The notes under the pieces were generated by a model. It did no database searches and was not told where the DNA came from. It saw only the letters and a program-made list of their open reading frames with translations. The position numbers and the translations under genes were made by a program. A stretch of 64,000 bases of DNA from Azospirillum sp. TSH100 (GTDB taxonomy: Bacteria > Pseudomonadota > Alphaproteobacteria > Azospirillales > Azospirillaceae): contig NZ_CP039634.1 of the NCBI RefSeq assembly GCF_004923295.1, positions 62,001 to 126,000 on the forward strand, written 5' to 3'. Of this stretch, positions 44,841 through 54,097 are shown piece by piece. Position 1 is the stretch's first letter; every line of letters starts with the position of its first letter.

Positions 44841-45194
44841 ATGTCCAGCACCGTGAACACCCACACTGTGAACACCGCCCCTGCCTCCACGTCGGATGCG
44901 CGGGCCACCGCGCCTGGCCGCCGTGTCGTCTTTTCCCTCATCGCCGATGCCGATCCCGGCACCCTGCCCCGCGTTCTGGAATATGTCGCGAAGCGTGGTC
45001 TGGTCCCGCTGGCGCTGCACAGCCGCTTGGTCGATGACATGCTCGACATCGCCATGGAAGTCGGCGACCTGCCCCAGGCGGAAACCGACCATATCGGCCG
45101 ATGCCTGGGTCAGATCCCGATGGTGGCGCGCGTCGGCGTGTGCGAACTGACCAGCAAGGCTGATCCGGTCGCGGAGTTGGTGGCGGCTGAATAG
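44841..45194 (+). CDS. stand-alone ACT-domain protein
   Basis: A 117-residue protein. The first 28 residues are a Thr/Ser/Ala-rich polar lead; the rest looks like an ACT-type alpha/beta domain (VVFSLIADADPGTLPRVLEY, then RLVDDMLDIAMEVGDL), similar in style to the N-terminal half of acetolactate synthase small subunits. ACT domains bind amino acids and regulate enzymes. There is no catalytic partner nearby, so the target is unknown. Convergent with pssA. Confidence 0.65.
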   Translation: MSSTVNTHTVNTAPASTSDARATAPGRRVVFSLIADADPGTLPRVLEYVAKRGLVPLALHSRLVDDMLDIAMEVGDLPQAETDHIGRCLGQIPMVARVGVCELTSKADPVAELVAAE

Positions 45195-45200
45195 GGAAAG

Positions 45201-45223
45201 GGAAGCCGGTCAGACCGGCTTCC
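45201..45223. terminator. perfect hairpin over the pssA 3' end, no U-tract
   Basis: GGAAGCCGGT (45201-45210) and ACCGGCTTCC (45214-45223) form a 10-base-pair stem with a 3-base loop. The loop region contains the pssA stop codon, so the hairpin also encodes the last residues of PssA. Confidence 0.6.
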
Positions 45224-46121
45224 GCGTCCCGTCTTCGGAAGTCGCCGTTTCCGGAGATTGCGACTCCGGCTCCCGCGCGTCGGGCGCCTCATCCCCGATC
45301 TCCGTGCGCATCAGTTCCGCGGCGCTTTGCAGCTTGCGGAATTGGGCGATGGAGAATGGCAAACTGGCCATATAGGTGATGCCGACGATCGACAGCGTCC
45401 ACCAGGGCTGGCTGACCATCATCGCCGCCAGCAGGCCGACACCGGCCAGTGCCGGCACCACCCAATGGGCCGGCACCCGGGCGCCCTTGAAGGAGAAGGT
45501 CGGCAAGGTGCTGACCATCAGGCCGCCGATCAGCAGCGTCCACGGCACGATCACCGCGGGATGGCCGGGGAATTGCGGCCCGATCTCGAACCCCAGGATC
45601 ATCGGCAGCAGAACCAGGCCGGCCCCGGCCGGCGCCGGCACCCCGGTGAAATAGTTGTAGGCCCAGGGCGGCAGGTCAACGACACCGAGGCGCGAGTTGA
45701 AGCGGGCCAAGCGCAGGGCGCAGCACACGGCATAGGCCATCGCAGCGATCCAGCCCAGACTGCCGGCACCGTTCAGCCCCCACAGATACATCATGAAGGC
45801 CGGGGCGACGCCGAAGCTGATGGCGTCCGACAGGCTGTCCAATTCCGCCCCGAACTTGCTCTGCCCGTTCAGCAGGCGGGCGATCCGGCCGTCCAGCGCG
45901 TCGAGGATGGCGGCGATGACGATGGCGATGACCGCCGGCTCCCACCGCTCCTGCATGGCGAATCGGATTGCCGTCAGGCCGGAGCAGAGCGCCAGCACCG
46001 TCAGCACGTTCGGCAGCAGGTGGTTGATCGACAGCCCTTTCAGCCGAGGGTGCGGCCGGCCGGGACGGCGCGCCCGATGCGGGCGGAAGATCTGCTGGCG
46101 GAAGACGGGCGGTCGCTTCAT
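45210..46121 (-). CDS. pssA: CDP-diacylglycerol:serine O-phosphatidyltransferase
   Basis: PssA (303 residues) makes phosphatidylserine from CDP-diacylglycerol and serine in the inner membrane. The CDP-alcohol phosphatidyltransferase motif is complete: DGRIARLLNGQSKFGAELD followed by SLSD. About eight membrane helices are predicted, as in the membrane-bound (Bacillus/alphaproteobacterial) type. Both the N-terminal 35 residues and the C-terminal 30 are polar extensions. The ATG at 46121 overlaps the psd stop by one base, so Psd and PssA are made together. Confidence 0.95.
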   Translation of the reverse strand: MKRPPVFRQQIFRPHRARRPGRPHPRLKGLSINHLLPNVLTVLALCSGLTAIRFAMQERWEPAVIAIVIAAILDALDGRIARLLNGQSKFGAELDSLSDAISFGVAPAFMMYLWGLNGAGSLGWIAAMAYAVCCALRLARFNSRLGVVDLPPWAYNYFTGVPAPAGAGLVLLPMILGFEIGPQFPGHPAVIVPWTLLIGGLMVSTLPTFSFKGARVPAHWVVPALAGVGLLAAMMVSQPWWTLSIVGITYMASLPFSIAQFRKLQSAAELMRTEIGDEAPDAREPESQSPETATSEDGTRKPV

Positions 46122-46816
46122 CACCGCACGTCCCCTTGCCGCTGCGGCTCGGCCCCGTTCAGATCGGCCAGGATCGTCTCGCCGCCGATGGCGGTCTGGC
46201 CGACACAGACCAGTGGGGCAACACCGTCGGGCAGATAGATGTCGGTGCGGCTGCCGAATCGGATCAGGCCGAACCGCTCGCCAGCCTTCACCTGCTGGCC
46301 GGCCTCGACCCACCACAGAATACGGCGCGCCACCAGACCGGCGATCTGGACATAGGCGATCTCGCGCCCATCCGGCAGGCGGTGGCGGAAGGCCATCCGC
46401 TCATTCTCGTCGCTCGCCTTGTCCAGCGCGGCGTTGACGAAGGTGCCCTTGTGGTATTCGGCGGCCACGATGGTGCCGTCGGCCGGCACGCGGTTGACGT
46501 GGACGTTGAAGACGTTGAGGAAGACGCTGATCCGGGTCAGCGCCTTGTCGCCCATGCCCAGTTCCTTGGGCGGAACAGCCTGGACGATCATGGTCACCCG
46601 CCCGTCAGCCGGGCTGACCAGCAGGCCGGGCCGCGTCGGCGTCACCCGGTCGGGATCGCGGAAGAAGTAGGCGCACCATAGGGTGAGCACCAGACCGATC
46701 CAGCCGAGCGGCGCCCAGACGGCAAGACCCAGGATCAGGGAGACCACCGCGAATCCGGCGATGAAGGGCCAGCCGGCACGGTGGATGGGGACGACGACGG
46801 TATCGATGGCGGACAT
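46121..46816 (-). CDS. psd: phosphatidylserine decarboxylase (short form)
   Basis: Psd (231 residues) decarboxylates phosphatidylserine to phosphatidylethanolamine. It is the short alphaproteobacterial form: N-terminal membrane helices (about 15-55), [24 protein letters not shown] and the self-cleavage site Gly-Ser in [11 protein letters not shown], where the serine becomes the pyruvoyl cofactor. Start ATG 46816 (MSAIDTVV); the longer frame adds a basic leader. It is the first gene of the psd-pssA operon. Confidence 0.95.
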   Translation of the reverse strand: MSAIDTVVVPIHRAGWPFIAGFAVVSLILGLAVWAPLGWIGLVLTLWCAYFFRDPDRVTPTRPGLLVSPADGRVTMIVQAVPPKELGMGDKALTRISVFLNVFNVHVNRVPADGTIVAAEYHKGTFVNAALDKASDENERMAFRHRLPDGREIAYVQIAGLVARRILWWVEAGQQVKAGERFGLIRFGSRTDIYLPDGVAPLVCVGQTAIGGETILADLNGAEPQRQGDVR

Positions 46817-46947
46817 CGCCTGCTTTCTTCGTATTTTCAGACCACAGCGAACAGCCATTCTAGCCGTGCGTTGCAAGCCTTTACAGAATTTTAGCGGCCG
46901 GAGCCCATGCTGTCCTCTCCGTCGCCCCAGAAGCCGAGCGTACCGCC

Positions 46948-47418
46948 TTGTCCGTTCCCGATCTGAAGACCATTCAATCGCTGGCCGAAGTGCCGGACGG
47001 TGCCCTGCCGATCAATCCCGGCTCGATCGAAGTGACGCCGGAAGGCGTACTCGGCATCGCCAAGCCGCCGCGCCCCTGCAAGCTGACCTTCATGGCCGAC
47101 GGCCTGCCCTTCAACGTTGCCGTCCGGCACGACGGGCCGGAGAATGGCGGCGGCTCGATCTGCCAGATCTGGGCCGATGTCGGCCACGTGCCCTACACGG
47201 CACAGGCTCCCGAGCGCCGCCGCGCCCTTCTGGCGGTCCTGCGCGGGATCGAAGGGCTGCCGCATGTCCGCTTCATCGTGCAGGGCGGACAGAAGATCAT
47301 CCTGTTCTCGGAAATCCGGCTGGAACACCACGCCTCGCCCGAGGATCTGTTCCACCAGACCATTCTGGTCCTGCAGGAAGCGCGTCCGTTCCTGCGGCTG
47401 CTGGGCGAATATCTGTAA
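46948..47418 (+). CDS. hypothetical protein, 156 aa
   Basis: Not a family I can name with confidence. The start appears to be TTG 46948 ([11 protein letters not shown]); no in-frame ATG precedes the first conserved-looking sequence. The protein looks like an alpha/beta fold with no signal peptide: [50 protein letters not shown], and a C-terminal helix ([23 protein letters not shown] in outline). The layout recalls small YbjN/secretion-chaperone-like folds, but that is a guess. Divergent from psd and convergent with the BMP gene. Confidence 0.7.
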   Translation: MSVPDLKTIQSLAEVPDGALPINPGSIEVTPEGVLGIAKPPRPCKLTFMADGLPFNVAVRHDGPENGGGSICQIWADVGHVPYTAQAPERRRALLAVLRGIEGLPHVRFIVQGGQKIILFSEIRLEHHASPEDLFHQTILVLQEARPFLRLLGEYL

Positions 47419-47424
47419 GGCGGG

Positions 47425-47469
47425 ACGGCGCTTCCGACCGGAGATTATCACCCCGGCCGAAAGCGCCGT
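47425..47469. terminator. long imperfect hairpin between convergent genes
   Basis: ACGGCGCTT (47425-47433) pairs with AAGCGCCGT (47461-47469), with further partial pairing inside. No U-tract on either strand. Confidence 0.5.
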
Positions 47470-47476
47470 ACGCTGC

Positions 47477-48580
47477 TTACTTCGGAACCTTGCCCTGCAC
47501 GCCTTCGACGTACCAGTCCATCTTCAGGATCTGCTCGTCGGTGGCGGTCTTGCCTTCAGGGATCACGACCTTGCCGGACTGGTCCTTGACCGGGCCCTGG
47601 AAGGAATGGCGCTTGCCCGACACGATGTCCGCCTTGATCTGGTCGGCCATCTTCACCACGTCGGCCGGGATGGCCGGGTTGTAGGGAGCCAGCTCGACCA
47701 TGCCGGTGCTGATGCCGCCCCAGGTGTCGATCGGCTTCCAGCTGCCGTCCAGAACCGCCTTGACGCGGTCGACATAGTAGCCGTTCCAATCCTCGACGAT
47801 CGCGGTCAGGTGCGACTTCGGACCGAAGCGGGTCATGTCGGACGACTGGCCGACCGACCACAGGCCACGCTCCTGCGCGGTCTGGATCGGGGCCGGGCTG
47901 TCGGTGTGCTGGACGATGACGTCGGCACCCTGGTCGATCAGCGCCTTGGCCGCCTCGGCTTCCTTGCCGGGGTCGTACCAGCTGTTGACCCAGACCACGC
48001 GGACCTCGGCCTTCGGATTCTGCTCGCGCAGCGCGATGGTGAAGGCGTTGATGCCGCCGACCACCTCGGGAATCGGGTAGGAGCCGATGTAGCCGATGAT
48101 GTTCGACTTGGTCATCTTGCCGGCGATGGCGCCCACCACCGTGCGGCCCTCATAGAAGCGGCCGGAATAGGTCGCGACGTTCTCGGCGCGCTTGTAGCCG
48201 GTGGCATGCTCGAACTTCACGTCGGGATGGCGCTTGGCCACCTTCAGCGTCGGGTTCATGAAGCCGAAGGAGGTGGTGAAGATCAGCTTGTGGCCGCTGG
48301 CGGCCAGCTGCTCGATCACGCGCTCGGCGTCGGCGCCTTCCGGCACATTCTCGACGAAGGTGGTGGTGACCTTGTCGCCCAGCGCCTTCTCGACGGCCAG
48401 ACGGCCCTGGTCGTGCTGATAGCTGTAGCCGTGGTCGCTGACCGGGCCGACATAGACGAAGCCGACCTTCAGCTTCTCCTGCGCGAAGGCGGAGACCATG
48501 CCCGCGCCCATGCCAACGCTCAGCGCGATCGCGGCACCGGCCAGACCCAGCACCGTCTTGCCCATCGTCCTTCTGTTCAC
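47477..48580 (-). CDS. BMP-family ABC substrate-binding protein
   Basis: A 367-residue periplasmic protein of the basic membrane protein (BMP/PnrA/Med) family, which bind purine nucleosides or related compounds. Signal peptide about residues 1-34 (TVLGLAGAAIALSVGMGAGM, then VSAFAQ), then KLKVGFVYVGPVSDHGYSY. GTG 48580 is the likely start, 7 bases after AAGGAG; an ATG five codons later is the alternative. It is the last gene of a four-gene importer operon and may have extra control from the palindrome just upstream. Confidence 0.92.
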   Translation of the reverse strand: MNRRTMGKTVLGLAGAAIALSVGMGAGMVSAFAQEKLKVGFVYVGPVSDHGYSYQHDQGRLAVEKALGDKVTTTFVENVPEGADAERVIEQLAASGHKLIFTTSFGFMNPTLKVAKRHPDVKFEHATGYKRAENVATYSGRFYEGRTVVGAIAGKMTKSNIIGYIGSYPIPEVVGGINAFTIALREQNPKAEVRVVWVNSWYDPGKEAEAAKALIDQGADVIVQHTDSPAPIQTAQERGLWSVGQSSDMTRFGPKSHLTAIVEDWNGYYVDRVKAVLDGSWKPIDTWGGISTGMVELAPYNPAIPADVVKMADQIKADIVSGKRHSFQGPVKDQSGKVVIPEGKTATDEQILKMDWYVEGVQGKVPK

Positions 48581-48624
48581 GTCGACGCTCCTTGTTCTTG
48601 ATGTCGTGAGATATGGGCTTTGTT

Positions 48625-48639
48625 TCGTTTTCAAAACGA
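48625..48639. promoter_or_regulatory. palindrome between permease and binding-protein genes
   Basis: TCGTTTT, a single C, and AAAACGA form a perfect 15-base palindrome 45 bases before the binding-protein start. Arms this exact suggest an operator. A TTGAAA lies within it on the - strand, but no well-spaced -10 follows, so a promoter here is uncertain. Confidence 0.4.
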
Positions 48640-48643
48640 CGCG

Positions 48644-49573
48644 TCAAGCATCGGGATGAAACAGTTTTCCCAGACAGGCCGGCGCGTTCAGGCGGATGCG
48701 GGCGACGTCCCGCGAAATCAGCACCAGGACGAGAACGGTAGCCAGATACGGCAGCATCGACAAGAGCTGCGACGGCACGTCGATGCCCAGCCCCTGGACA
48801 TGCAGCTGAAGGATGGTGACGCCACCGAACAACCACGCGCCCAGCATGGCGCGGACCGGCTTCCAGGTGGCGAACACCACCAGCGCCAGCGCGATCCAGC
48901 CGCGGCCCGACGTCATGTTCTCCGCCCACATCGGCGTGTAGTCCATCGACAGGAAGGCTCCGCCCAGCCCGGCCATGGCGCCGCCGAACAGTACGGCGAG
49001 GAAGCGGATGCGCAGGACCTTGTAGCCCAGCGCATGGGCGGCCGTGTGGTTCTCCCCCACCGCGCGCAGGACGAGGCCGGCGCGGGTGCGGTAGAGGAAC
49101 AGATGGACCAGCGGCACCGCCGCCACCGCCAGATAGACCATGATGTCCTGGCCGAACAGCGCCTGCCCCACCACCGGCAGGTCGGTCAGGCCGGGGATGT
49201 TCAGCTTCGGCAGGCCTTCCAGCGGGATGCCGACGAAGCCCTGGCCGATCAGCGCCGACAGCCCGACCCCGAACAGGGTCAGCGCAAGGCCGGTCGCCAC
49301 CTGGTTGGCCAGCAGGAACAGGGTCAGCACGGCGAACAGCGACGCGGTGGCGGCGCCGGCCACTGCCGCGACGATGAAGCCGGTAACCGCACTGCCGGTC
49401 TGGATCGTCACGGCGAAGCCACAGACGGCACCGACCAGCATCATGCCCTCGACACCCAGGTTGAGGACGCCCGACTTCTCCACCACCAATTCGCCCAGCG
49501 CTGCGAACAGCAGCGGAGTCGCCGCGGCGAACATGGCGGCCAGGATCGGGCCGATCAGGGCAAGGTCGCTCAT
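48644..49573 (-). CDS. nucleoside-type ABC transporter permease (second)
   Basis: A 309-residue inner-membrane permease of the BPD_transp_2 class, with about eight to ten helices. The N-terminus ATPLLFAALGELVVEKSGVLN and EGMMLVGA are typical of the shorter permease of BMP/nucleoside importers (as in Bacillus NupQ). ATG 49573 overlaps the stop of the other permease by four bases; the frame is open farther, inside that gene. Confidence 0.93.
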   Translation of the reverse strand: MSDLALIGPILAAMFAAATPLLFAALGELVVEKSGVLNLGVEGMMLVGAVCGFAVTIQTGSAVTGFIVAAVAGAATASLFAVLTLFLLANQVATGLALTLFGVGLSALIGQGFVGIPLEGLPKLNIPGLTDLPVVGQALFGQDIMVYLAVAAVPLVHLFLYRTRAGLVLRAVGENHTAAHALGYKVLRIRFLAVLFGGAMAGLGGAFLSMDYTPMWAENMTSGRGWIALALVVFATWKPVRAMLGAWLFGGVTILQLHVQGLGIDVPSQLLSMLPYLATVLVLVLISRDVARIRLNAPACLGKLFHPDA

Positions 49574-50646
49574 GCCGCCGCCCTCCGCGCACCGAAGCGG
49601 ACCCGGTAGCGGATCAACACGTCGCTCGCCAGCAGGAAGAACAGAAGCATGCCCTGGAACACTCCGGTGATGGCCTTGGGCAGCCCCATGGCGATCTGCG
49701 CCGCCTCGCCGCCGATGAAGGACAGCGCCATCAGCAAGGCCGCCAGCAGGATGCCGACCGGGTGCAACCGGCCCAGGAAGGCGACGATGATGGCGGTATA
49801 GCCGTAGCCGGGCGAAATGCTGGCGGTGATCTGGCCGATGGGGCCGGCGACCTCGCCCATGCCGGCGATGCCGGCCAGGGCACCCGACAGCAGCAGGGTC
49901 AGCCAGACGATACGCTTCTGGTCGAAGCCGGCATAACCGGCGGCGGCCGGGGTCAGGCCGATCACCTTGATCTGGAAGCCGATGAAGGTCCGCGCGATCA
50001 GCAGCCAGCCGCCCGCCACCGCCAGCAAAGCGAACAGCGCGCCGAGATGGACGCGGGTGCCTGCCCACAGGATCGGCAGCGTTGCATCGGCCTCGAACAG
50101 CCGCGATTCGGGGAAGGCGAAGCCGTCGGGATCGCGGTAGGGGCCATGGACCAGATAGTTCAGCAGTAGAAGCGCCACATAGTTCAGCATCAGGCTGGTC
50201 AGGATCTCGCTGGCATTGAAGCGCAGCCGCAGATAGGCCGGCACCGCCGCCCACACCGCCCCGCCGATCGCTCCGCCGATCACCATCAGCGGCAGCAGCC
50301 ACCAGCCGCCCTCGCCATAGAAGGCCAGCGCCAGCCCGCCGCCGGTGATGGCGCCCAAGGTCAGCTGCCCTTCGGCACCGATGTTCCAGACATTGGCGCG
50401 GAAGCCGATGGCGAGACCCACGGCGCACAGCACCAGCGGAGTCGCCTTCACCACCAGTTCGCCCAGCCCACGCACCGAGGTCAACGGCGCGACGAAGAAG
50501 GAATAGAGCGCCTTCAGCGGATCGAAACCCATCGCCATGAACAGGACGAAGCCGCTGAGCAGGGTCAGCGCCACCGCCAGCAGCGGCGTGGCATAGACCA
50601 TGGCCTTCGACGCCTGCCCGCGCGGTTCCAGACGGATGAAGCTCAT
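49570..50646 (-). CDS. nucleoside-type ABC transporter permease (first)
   Basis: A 358-residue inner-membrane permease with about nine helices and the conserved GFRANVWNIGAEGQL segment typical of the longer permease in BMP/nucleoside importers (as in NupP). Together with the next permease it forms the channel. It follows the ATPase gene by 27 bases. Confidence 0.94.
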   Translation of the reverse strand: MSFIRLEPRGQASKAMVYATPLLAVALTLLSGFVLFMAMGFDPLKALYSFFVAPLTSVRGLGELVVKATPLVLCAVGLAIGFRANVWNIGAEGQLTLGAITGGGLALAFYGEGGWWLLPLMVIGGAIGGAVWAAVPAYLRLRFNASEILTSLMLNYVALLLLNYLVHGPYRDPDGFAFPESRLFEADATLPILWAGTRVHLGALFALLAVAGGWLLIARTFIGFQIKVIGLTPAAAGYAGFDQKRIVWLTLLLSGALAGIAGMGEVAGPIGQITASISPGYGYTAIIVAFLGRLHPVGILLAALLMALSFIGGEAAQIAMGLPKAITGVFQGMLLFFLLASDVLIRYRVRFGARRAAA

Positions 50647-50673
50647 GCGGCGTCTCCGGCGTTCACGTACCCA

Positions 50674-52290
50674 TCAGACCGCACGCGTGATCTCCCCGTC
50701 TTCGTCCGGCGGCGTGCCGAACAGGCCGCCCATCAGCAGGCCGATGCGTTCCACACTCGTCTCGTGCGTCGGCCGGCTGTCGGACAGGCGACCGTGGAAC
50801 AGCACGGAGATCCGGTCGCTCAGCACGAACAGCTCGTCCAGATCCTGGCTGATGACCAGCACCGCGGCGCCCGAGCGGGCCAGTTCGATCAGCGCCTTGT
50901 GGATCGCCGCGGCGGCGCCGGCATCGACGCCCCAGGTCGGCTGGCCGACCACCAGAAGCTTGGGCCTTTGCAGGATTTCGCGGCCGATGATGAATTTCTG
51001 AAGGTTGCCGCCCGACAGCGACCGCGCTTCCGCCCGGTGGCCGTGGGCGACGACGTTGAAGCCGCGGATGATCGTCTCGGCATAGGCGCGGGCGCGGGCG
51101 AAATGGACCATGCCGCCGCGCACCAGCGGCTCGCGGGCATAGCCCGACAGCAGCGCATTCTCCGACAGGCTGAGTTCCGGCACCGCGCCGCGACCCAGCC
51201 GCTCCTCCGGCACGAAGGCGAGGCCGAGCGCACGGCGGGCCCGTGGCCCCAGATGCCCGGCCGACGTGCCCTCGATCACCACGGCGTCGGCGTCGGCAAG
51301 CAGCACCTCGCCGCTGAGCGCCGCCATCAGTTCCGCCTGTCCGTTGCCGGCGACACCGGCGATGCCGAGGATTTCCCCGGCCCGCACCTCGAAGTTGACG
51401 TCCTTCAGGTTGGTGGCGAAGGGGTTGTCGGAGGTGGTGGACAAATGCCGCACCGTCAGGCGCGCCGCACCGGCGGCACGCTGCGGCGGCCGTTCGGGGG
51501 TGGAGAGCTCCGCCCCCATCATCATCTCGGCAAGGCTGCGCGCCGTCTCCTGCCGTGGGTCGGTGGCGCCCACCACCTTGCCGGCGCGCAGCACGGTGGC
51601 GCGGCTGCACAGCGCGCGGATTTCCTCCAGCTTGTGCGAGATGTAGAGGATCGTGCAACCCTCCGCCGCCAAAACGCGCAGCGTCTCGAACAGCTTGCTC
51701 GCCTCCTGCGGCGTCAGGACGGAGGTCGGCTCGTCCATGATGAGCAGCTTGGGGTCCTGCAACAGGCAGCGCACGATCTCCACCCGCTGCCGCTCGCCCA
51801 CCGACAGATGGAAGACGTGGCGGCCGGGGTCAAGCGCCAGCCCATAACGCTCGGACACCTCGCGGATGCGGCCGGCGAGCTGGTCCATCGGCCCGGCATT
51901 GTCGAGACCGAGCGCGATGTTCTCCGTCACCGTCAGCGTGTCGAACAGCGAGAAATGCTGGAACACCATGCCGATGCCGAGGCGGCGCGCGCCGGCCGGG
52001 TCGGGCACGGTCGTCTCCGCACCCTGCCACAGCATGCTGCCGGAATCGGGGTGCAGCACCCCATAGATCATCTTGACCAGGGTGGACTTGCCGGCTCCGT
52101 TCTCCCCCAGCAGCGCATGGATCTCGCCCGGTTGCAGGACGAGATCGACATGGTCGTTGGCGAGACAGCCGGGGAATCGCTTGGTGATGCCGCGCAGCTC
52201 CAAACGGGGCGGCGGAGCGTCCGGGGGAAAGGTCTCGGCGTGCGAAGGCAAGGAGGAGGAATCCGGGAAAAGGTCAAACCTGTATGGCAT
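50674..52290 (-). CDS. nucleoside-type ABC transporter ATPase (double cassette)
   Basis: A 538-residue protein with two fused ATPase domains. The first has an intact Walker A GENGAGKST, signature LSVGERQRVEIVR and Walker B LIMDEPTSVL. The second is degenerate, with GVAGNGQAEL in place of Walker A and VGQPTWGVD in place of Walker B, as in many sugar/nucleoside importers where only one site turns over fast. ATG 52290 (MPYRFD) is the likely start. First gene of the operon ATPase-permease-permease-BMP protein, together a probable purine nucleoside importer. Confidence 0.94.
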   Translation of the reverse strand: MPYRFDLFPDSSSLPSHAETFPPDAPPPRLELRGITKRFPGCLANDHVDLVLQPGEIHALLGENGAGKSTLVKMIYGVLHPDSGSMLWQGAETTVPDPAGARRLGIGMVFQHFSLFDTLTVTENIALGLDNAGPMDQLAGRIREVSERYGLALDPGRHVFHLSVGERQRVEIVRCLLQDPKLLIMDEPTSVLTPQEASKLFETLRVLAAEGCTILYISHKLEEIRALCSRATVLRAGKVVGATDPRQETARSLAEMMMGAELSTPERPPQRAAGAARLTVRHLSTTSDNPFATNLKDVNFEVRAGEILGIAGVAGNGQAELMAALSGEVLLADADAVVIEGTSAGHLGPRARRALGLAFVPEERLGRGAVPELSLSENALLSGYAREPLVRGGMVHFARARAYAETIIRGFNVVAHGHRAEARSLSGGNLQKFIIGREILQRPKLLVVGQPTWGVDAGAAAAIHKALIELARSGAAVLVISQDLDELFVLSDRISVLFHGRLSDSRPTHETSVERIGLLMGGLFGTPPDEDGEITRAV

Positions 52291-52503
52291 TGCCAAAGCC
52301 GTGCCACCGCTACCAACAGAGTAATCCGGCGGCACCACCGGCCGTCAACAGCCGATCCTCTGCCCAACGGTGATGCATCTGCCGCTTTGGTCATCATGCC
52401 ACAGTCGCTGTCGACAACCCAGCCTTCCGCCATGCGGCAAACCCTTGCCAGCCGGACCGTTCGGTCCAACACTTTAGGCAATAGCGTGAAAGGGAGGTTC
52501 GAG

Positions 52504-53418
52504 ATGTCGGCGGGTTATGCAGTGCTTGGCCAGCGGAGCGTGGTGGCGGTGTCGGGCGAGGACCGCAAGGCCTTCCTGCAAGGGCTGGTGTCCAACGACG
52601 TGCTGCGGGTCACGCAAGACCATGCCGCCTATGCCCTGTTCCTGACCCCTCAGGGGAAGTTCCTGCATGACTTCACGCTTGTCGAGTCGGGCAGCGGAGA
52701 GGACGCCGCCCTGCTGCTCGACCCGGAGACGGACCGCCGCGCCGACCTGCTGCGCCGGCTGAAGATGTACAAGCTGCGCTCCAAAATCACCCTGGAGGAC
52801 CGGGCGGAGCAGCTGCGCGTGGCCGTCGCCTTCGGCGTCGGCGCATTGGAAGCGCTGGGGCTGCCGGCCGAACCGGGCGCGGCGCGGCCCTTCGGGGGGG
52901 GCGTCGCCTTCACCGACCCTCGGCTGCCGGCGCTGGGCGCCCGCCTGTTCCTGCCGATTGACGGGATATCGGCGCTGGTGTCGTCCGGGTTAACGCAGCG
53001 TGAAGTGGCGGACTATGACCGTCTGCGCCTGTCACTCGGCGTGCCCGACGGCACGCTGGACCTGATCCCGGAGAAGTCGATCCCGCTGGAAAGCCGGATG
53101 GACGCGCTGAACGCCATATCCTGGGACAAAGGCTGCTATATGGGGCAGGAGCTGACCGCCCGCACCAAGTACCGCGCCCTCATCAAGAAGAAGCTGTTCC
53201 CGGTCACCTTCGACGGCACTGCGCCGGAGGCCGGCACCCCGGTGACGCTGGACGGCAAGGACGCCGGCGAAATCCGCAGTGGCCGCGATGGCGCGGCGCT
53301 CGCCCTGCTGCGGCTGGAGGATGTCCAACACGCGACCGAGTCCGGGCTGACCTTCCAGGCAGGGTCGGCAGCCCTGACGCCACGCGAACCCGAGTGGGAC
53401 CATACCACGAAGGGTTAG
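52504..53418 (+). CDS. ygfZ: folate-binding protein YgfZ
   Basis: YgfZ (304 residues) is a tetrahydrofolate-binding helper for iron-sulfur enzymes, related to GcvT. The diagnostic KGCYxGQE motif is present as WDKGCYMGQELTAR, with FLQGLVSNDV near the N-terminus. GGGAGG sits 8 bases before ATG 52504, which decides the start against a much longer open frame upstream. It is divergent from the importer operon. Confidence 0.95.
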   Translation: MSAGYAVLGQRSVVAVSGEDRKAFLQGLVSNDVLRVTQDHAAYALFLTPQGKFLHDFTLVESGSGEDAALLLDPETDRRADLLRRLKMYKLRSKITLEDRAEQLRVAVAFGVGALEALGLPAEPGAARPFGGGVAFTDPRLPALGARLFLPIDGISALVSSGLTQREVADYDRLRLSLGVPDGTLDLIPEKSIPLESRMDALNAISWDKGCYMGQELTARTKYRALIKKKLFPVTFDGTAPEAGTPVTLDGKDAGEIRSGRDGAALALLRLEDVQHATESGLTFQAGSAALTPREPEWDHTTKG

Positions 53419-53512
53419 TCCCTCACCGAAAGAATTCCCGGAAGGAGAGATCAAACTGGCTGCGCTCCTGTTGTTCTGATGTCTTCAGACACAACGCAAA
53501 AGGAGCCACCCC

Positions 53513-54055
53513 ATGCGTCGCACCCTGATCGTCACCGCCGCCTCGCTGGCTCTGATGACCGGCGCCGCCGTCGCGCAGACCTCGTCGCCGACCGTGGGCA
53601 ACCCGTCCTCGTCGACCTCCAGCATGTCGAACACCGCGTCGCCGGACAGCGCCACCAGCAGCGGCATGACCAAGTCCGGTCCGACGGGAGGCCAGCTCGC
53701 CAGCGCCGACGAGCTGATCGGCAAGAACGTCTACGGCCGCGACAACAACAAGATCGGCGAGGTCGACGACGTGATCCTCGACGCCAACGGCCAGGCCAAG
53801 CAGCTGGTGATCAGCTCCGGCGGCTTCCTCGGCATCGGCGAGAAGCAGGTCGCGGTCGATTACAGCGCCGCCAACTGGGATTCGCAGAACAACCGCCTGA
53901 ACCTCGCCGGCATGAGCCGCGACGACGTCAAGGCGATGCCGGACTTCAAGTACGACGACACGATGACGTCGCTGAACAAGAACCGGAAGCCAGCGGAGAA
54001 GGAAACGGTCGCCCCTGGCGCCGCCCCGACCACCGGCAGCAGCACGGTGAAGTAA
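53513..54055 (+). CDS. secreted PRC-barrel protein
   Basis: A 180-residue exported protein. It has a Sec signal peptide (about 1-21, LIVTAASLALMTGAAVAQ), a Ser/Thr/Pro-rich linker (about 22-60), a PRC-barrel domain (about 62-130, ELIGKNVYGRDNNKIGEVDD) and a polar tail. PRC-barrel proteins of this kind are common in the alphaproteobacterial periplasm and are often stress-related; function unproven. AAAAGGAG precedes the ATG. Confidence 0.88.
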   Translation: MRRTLIVTAASLALMTGAAVAQTSSPTVGNPSSSTSSMSNTASPDSATSSGMTKSGPTGGQLASADELIGKNVYGRDNNKIGEVDDVILDANGQAKQLVISSGGFLGIGEKQVAVDYSAANWDSQNNRLNLAGMSRDDVKAMPDFKYDDTMTSLNKNRKPAEKETVAPGAAPTTGSSTVK

Positions 54056-54075
54056 CGTTCTTTACAGCTTGAGGT

Positions 54076-54092
54076 GGGGGCATGACGCCCCC
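54076..54092. terminator. hairpin without U-tract between convergent genes
   Basis: GGGGGC (54076-54081), loop of 5 and GCCCCC (54087-54092) between the PRC-barrel and ATP12 stops. No U-run. Confidence 0.55.
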
Positions 54093-54097
54093 GCCCA

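Noticed and set aside
50764..52503. Long N-terminal extension of the ygfZ frame
   Set aside because: It lies antisense to the ABC ATPase; the ribosome site and family start place ygfZ at 52504.
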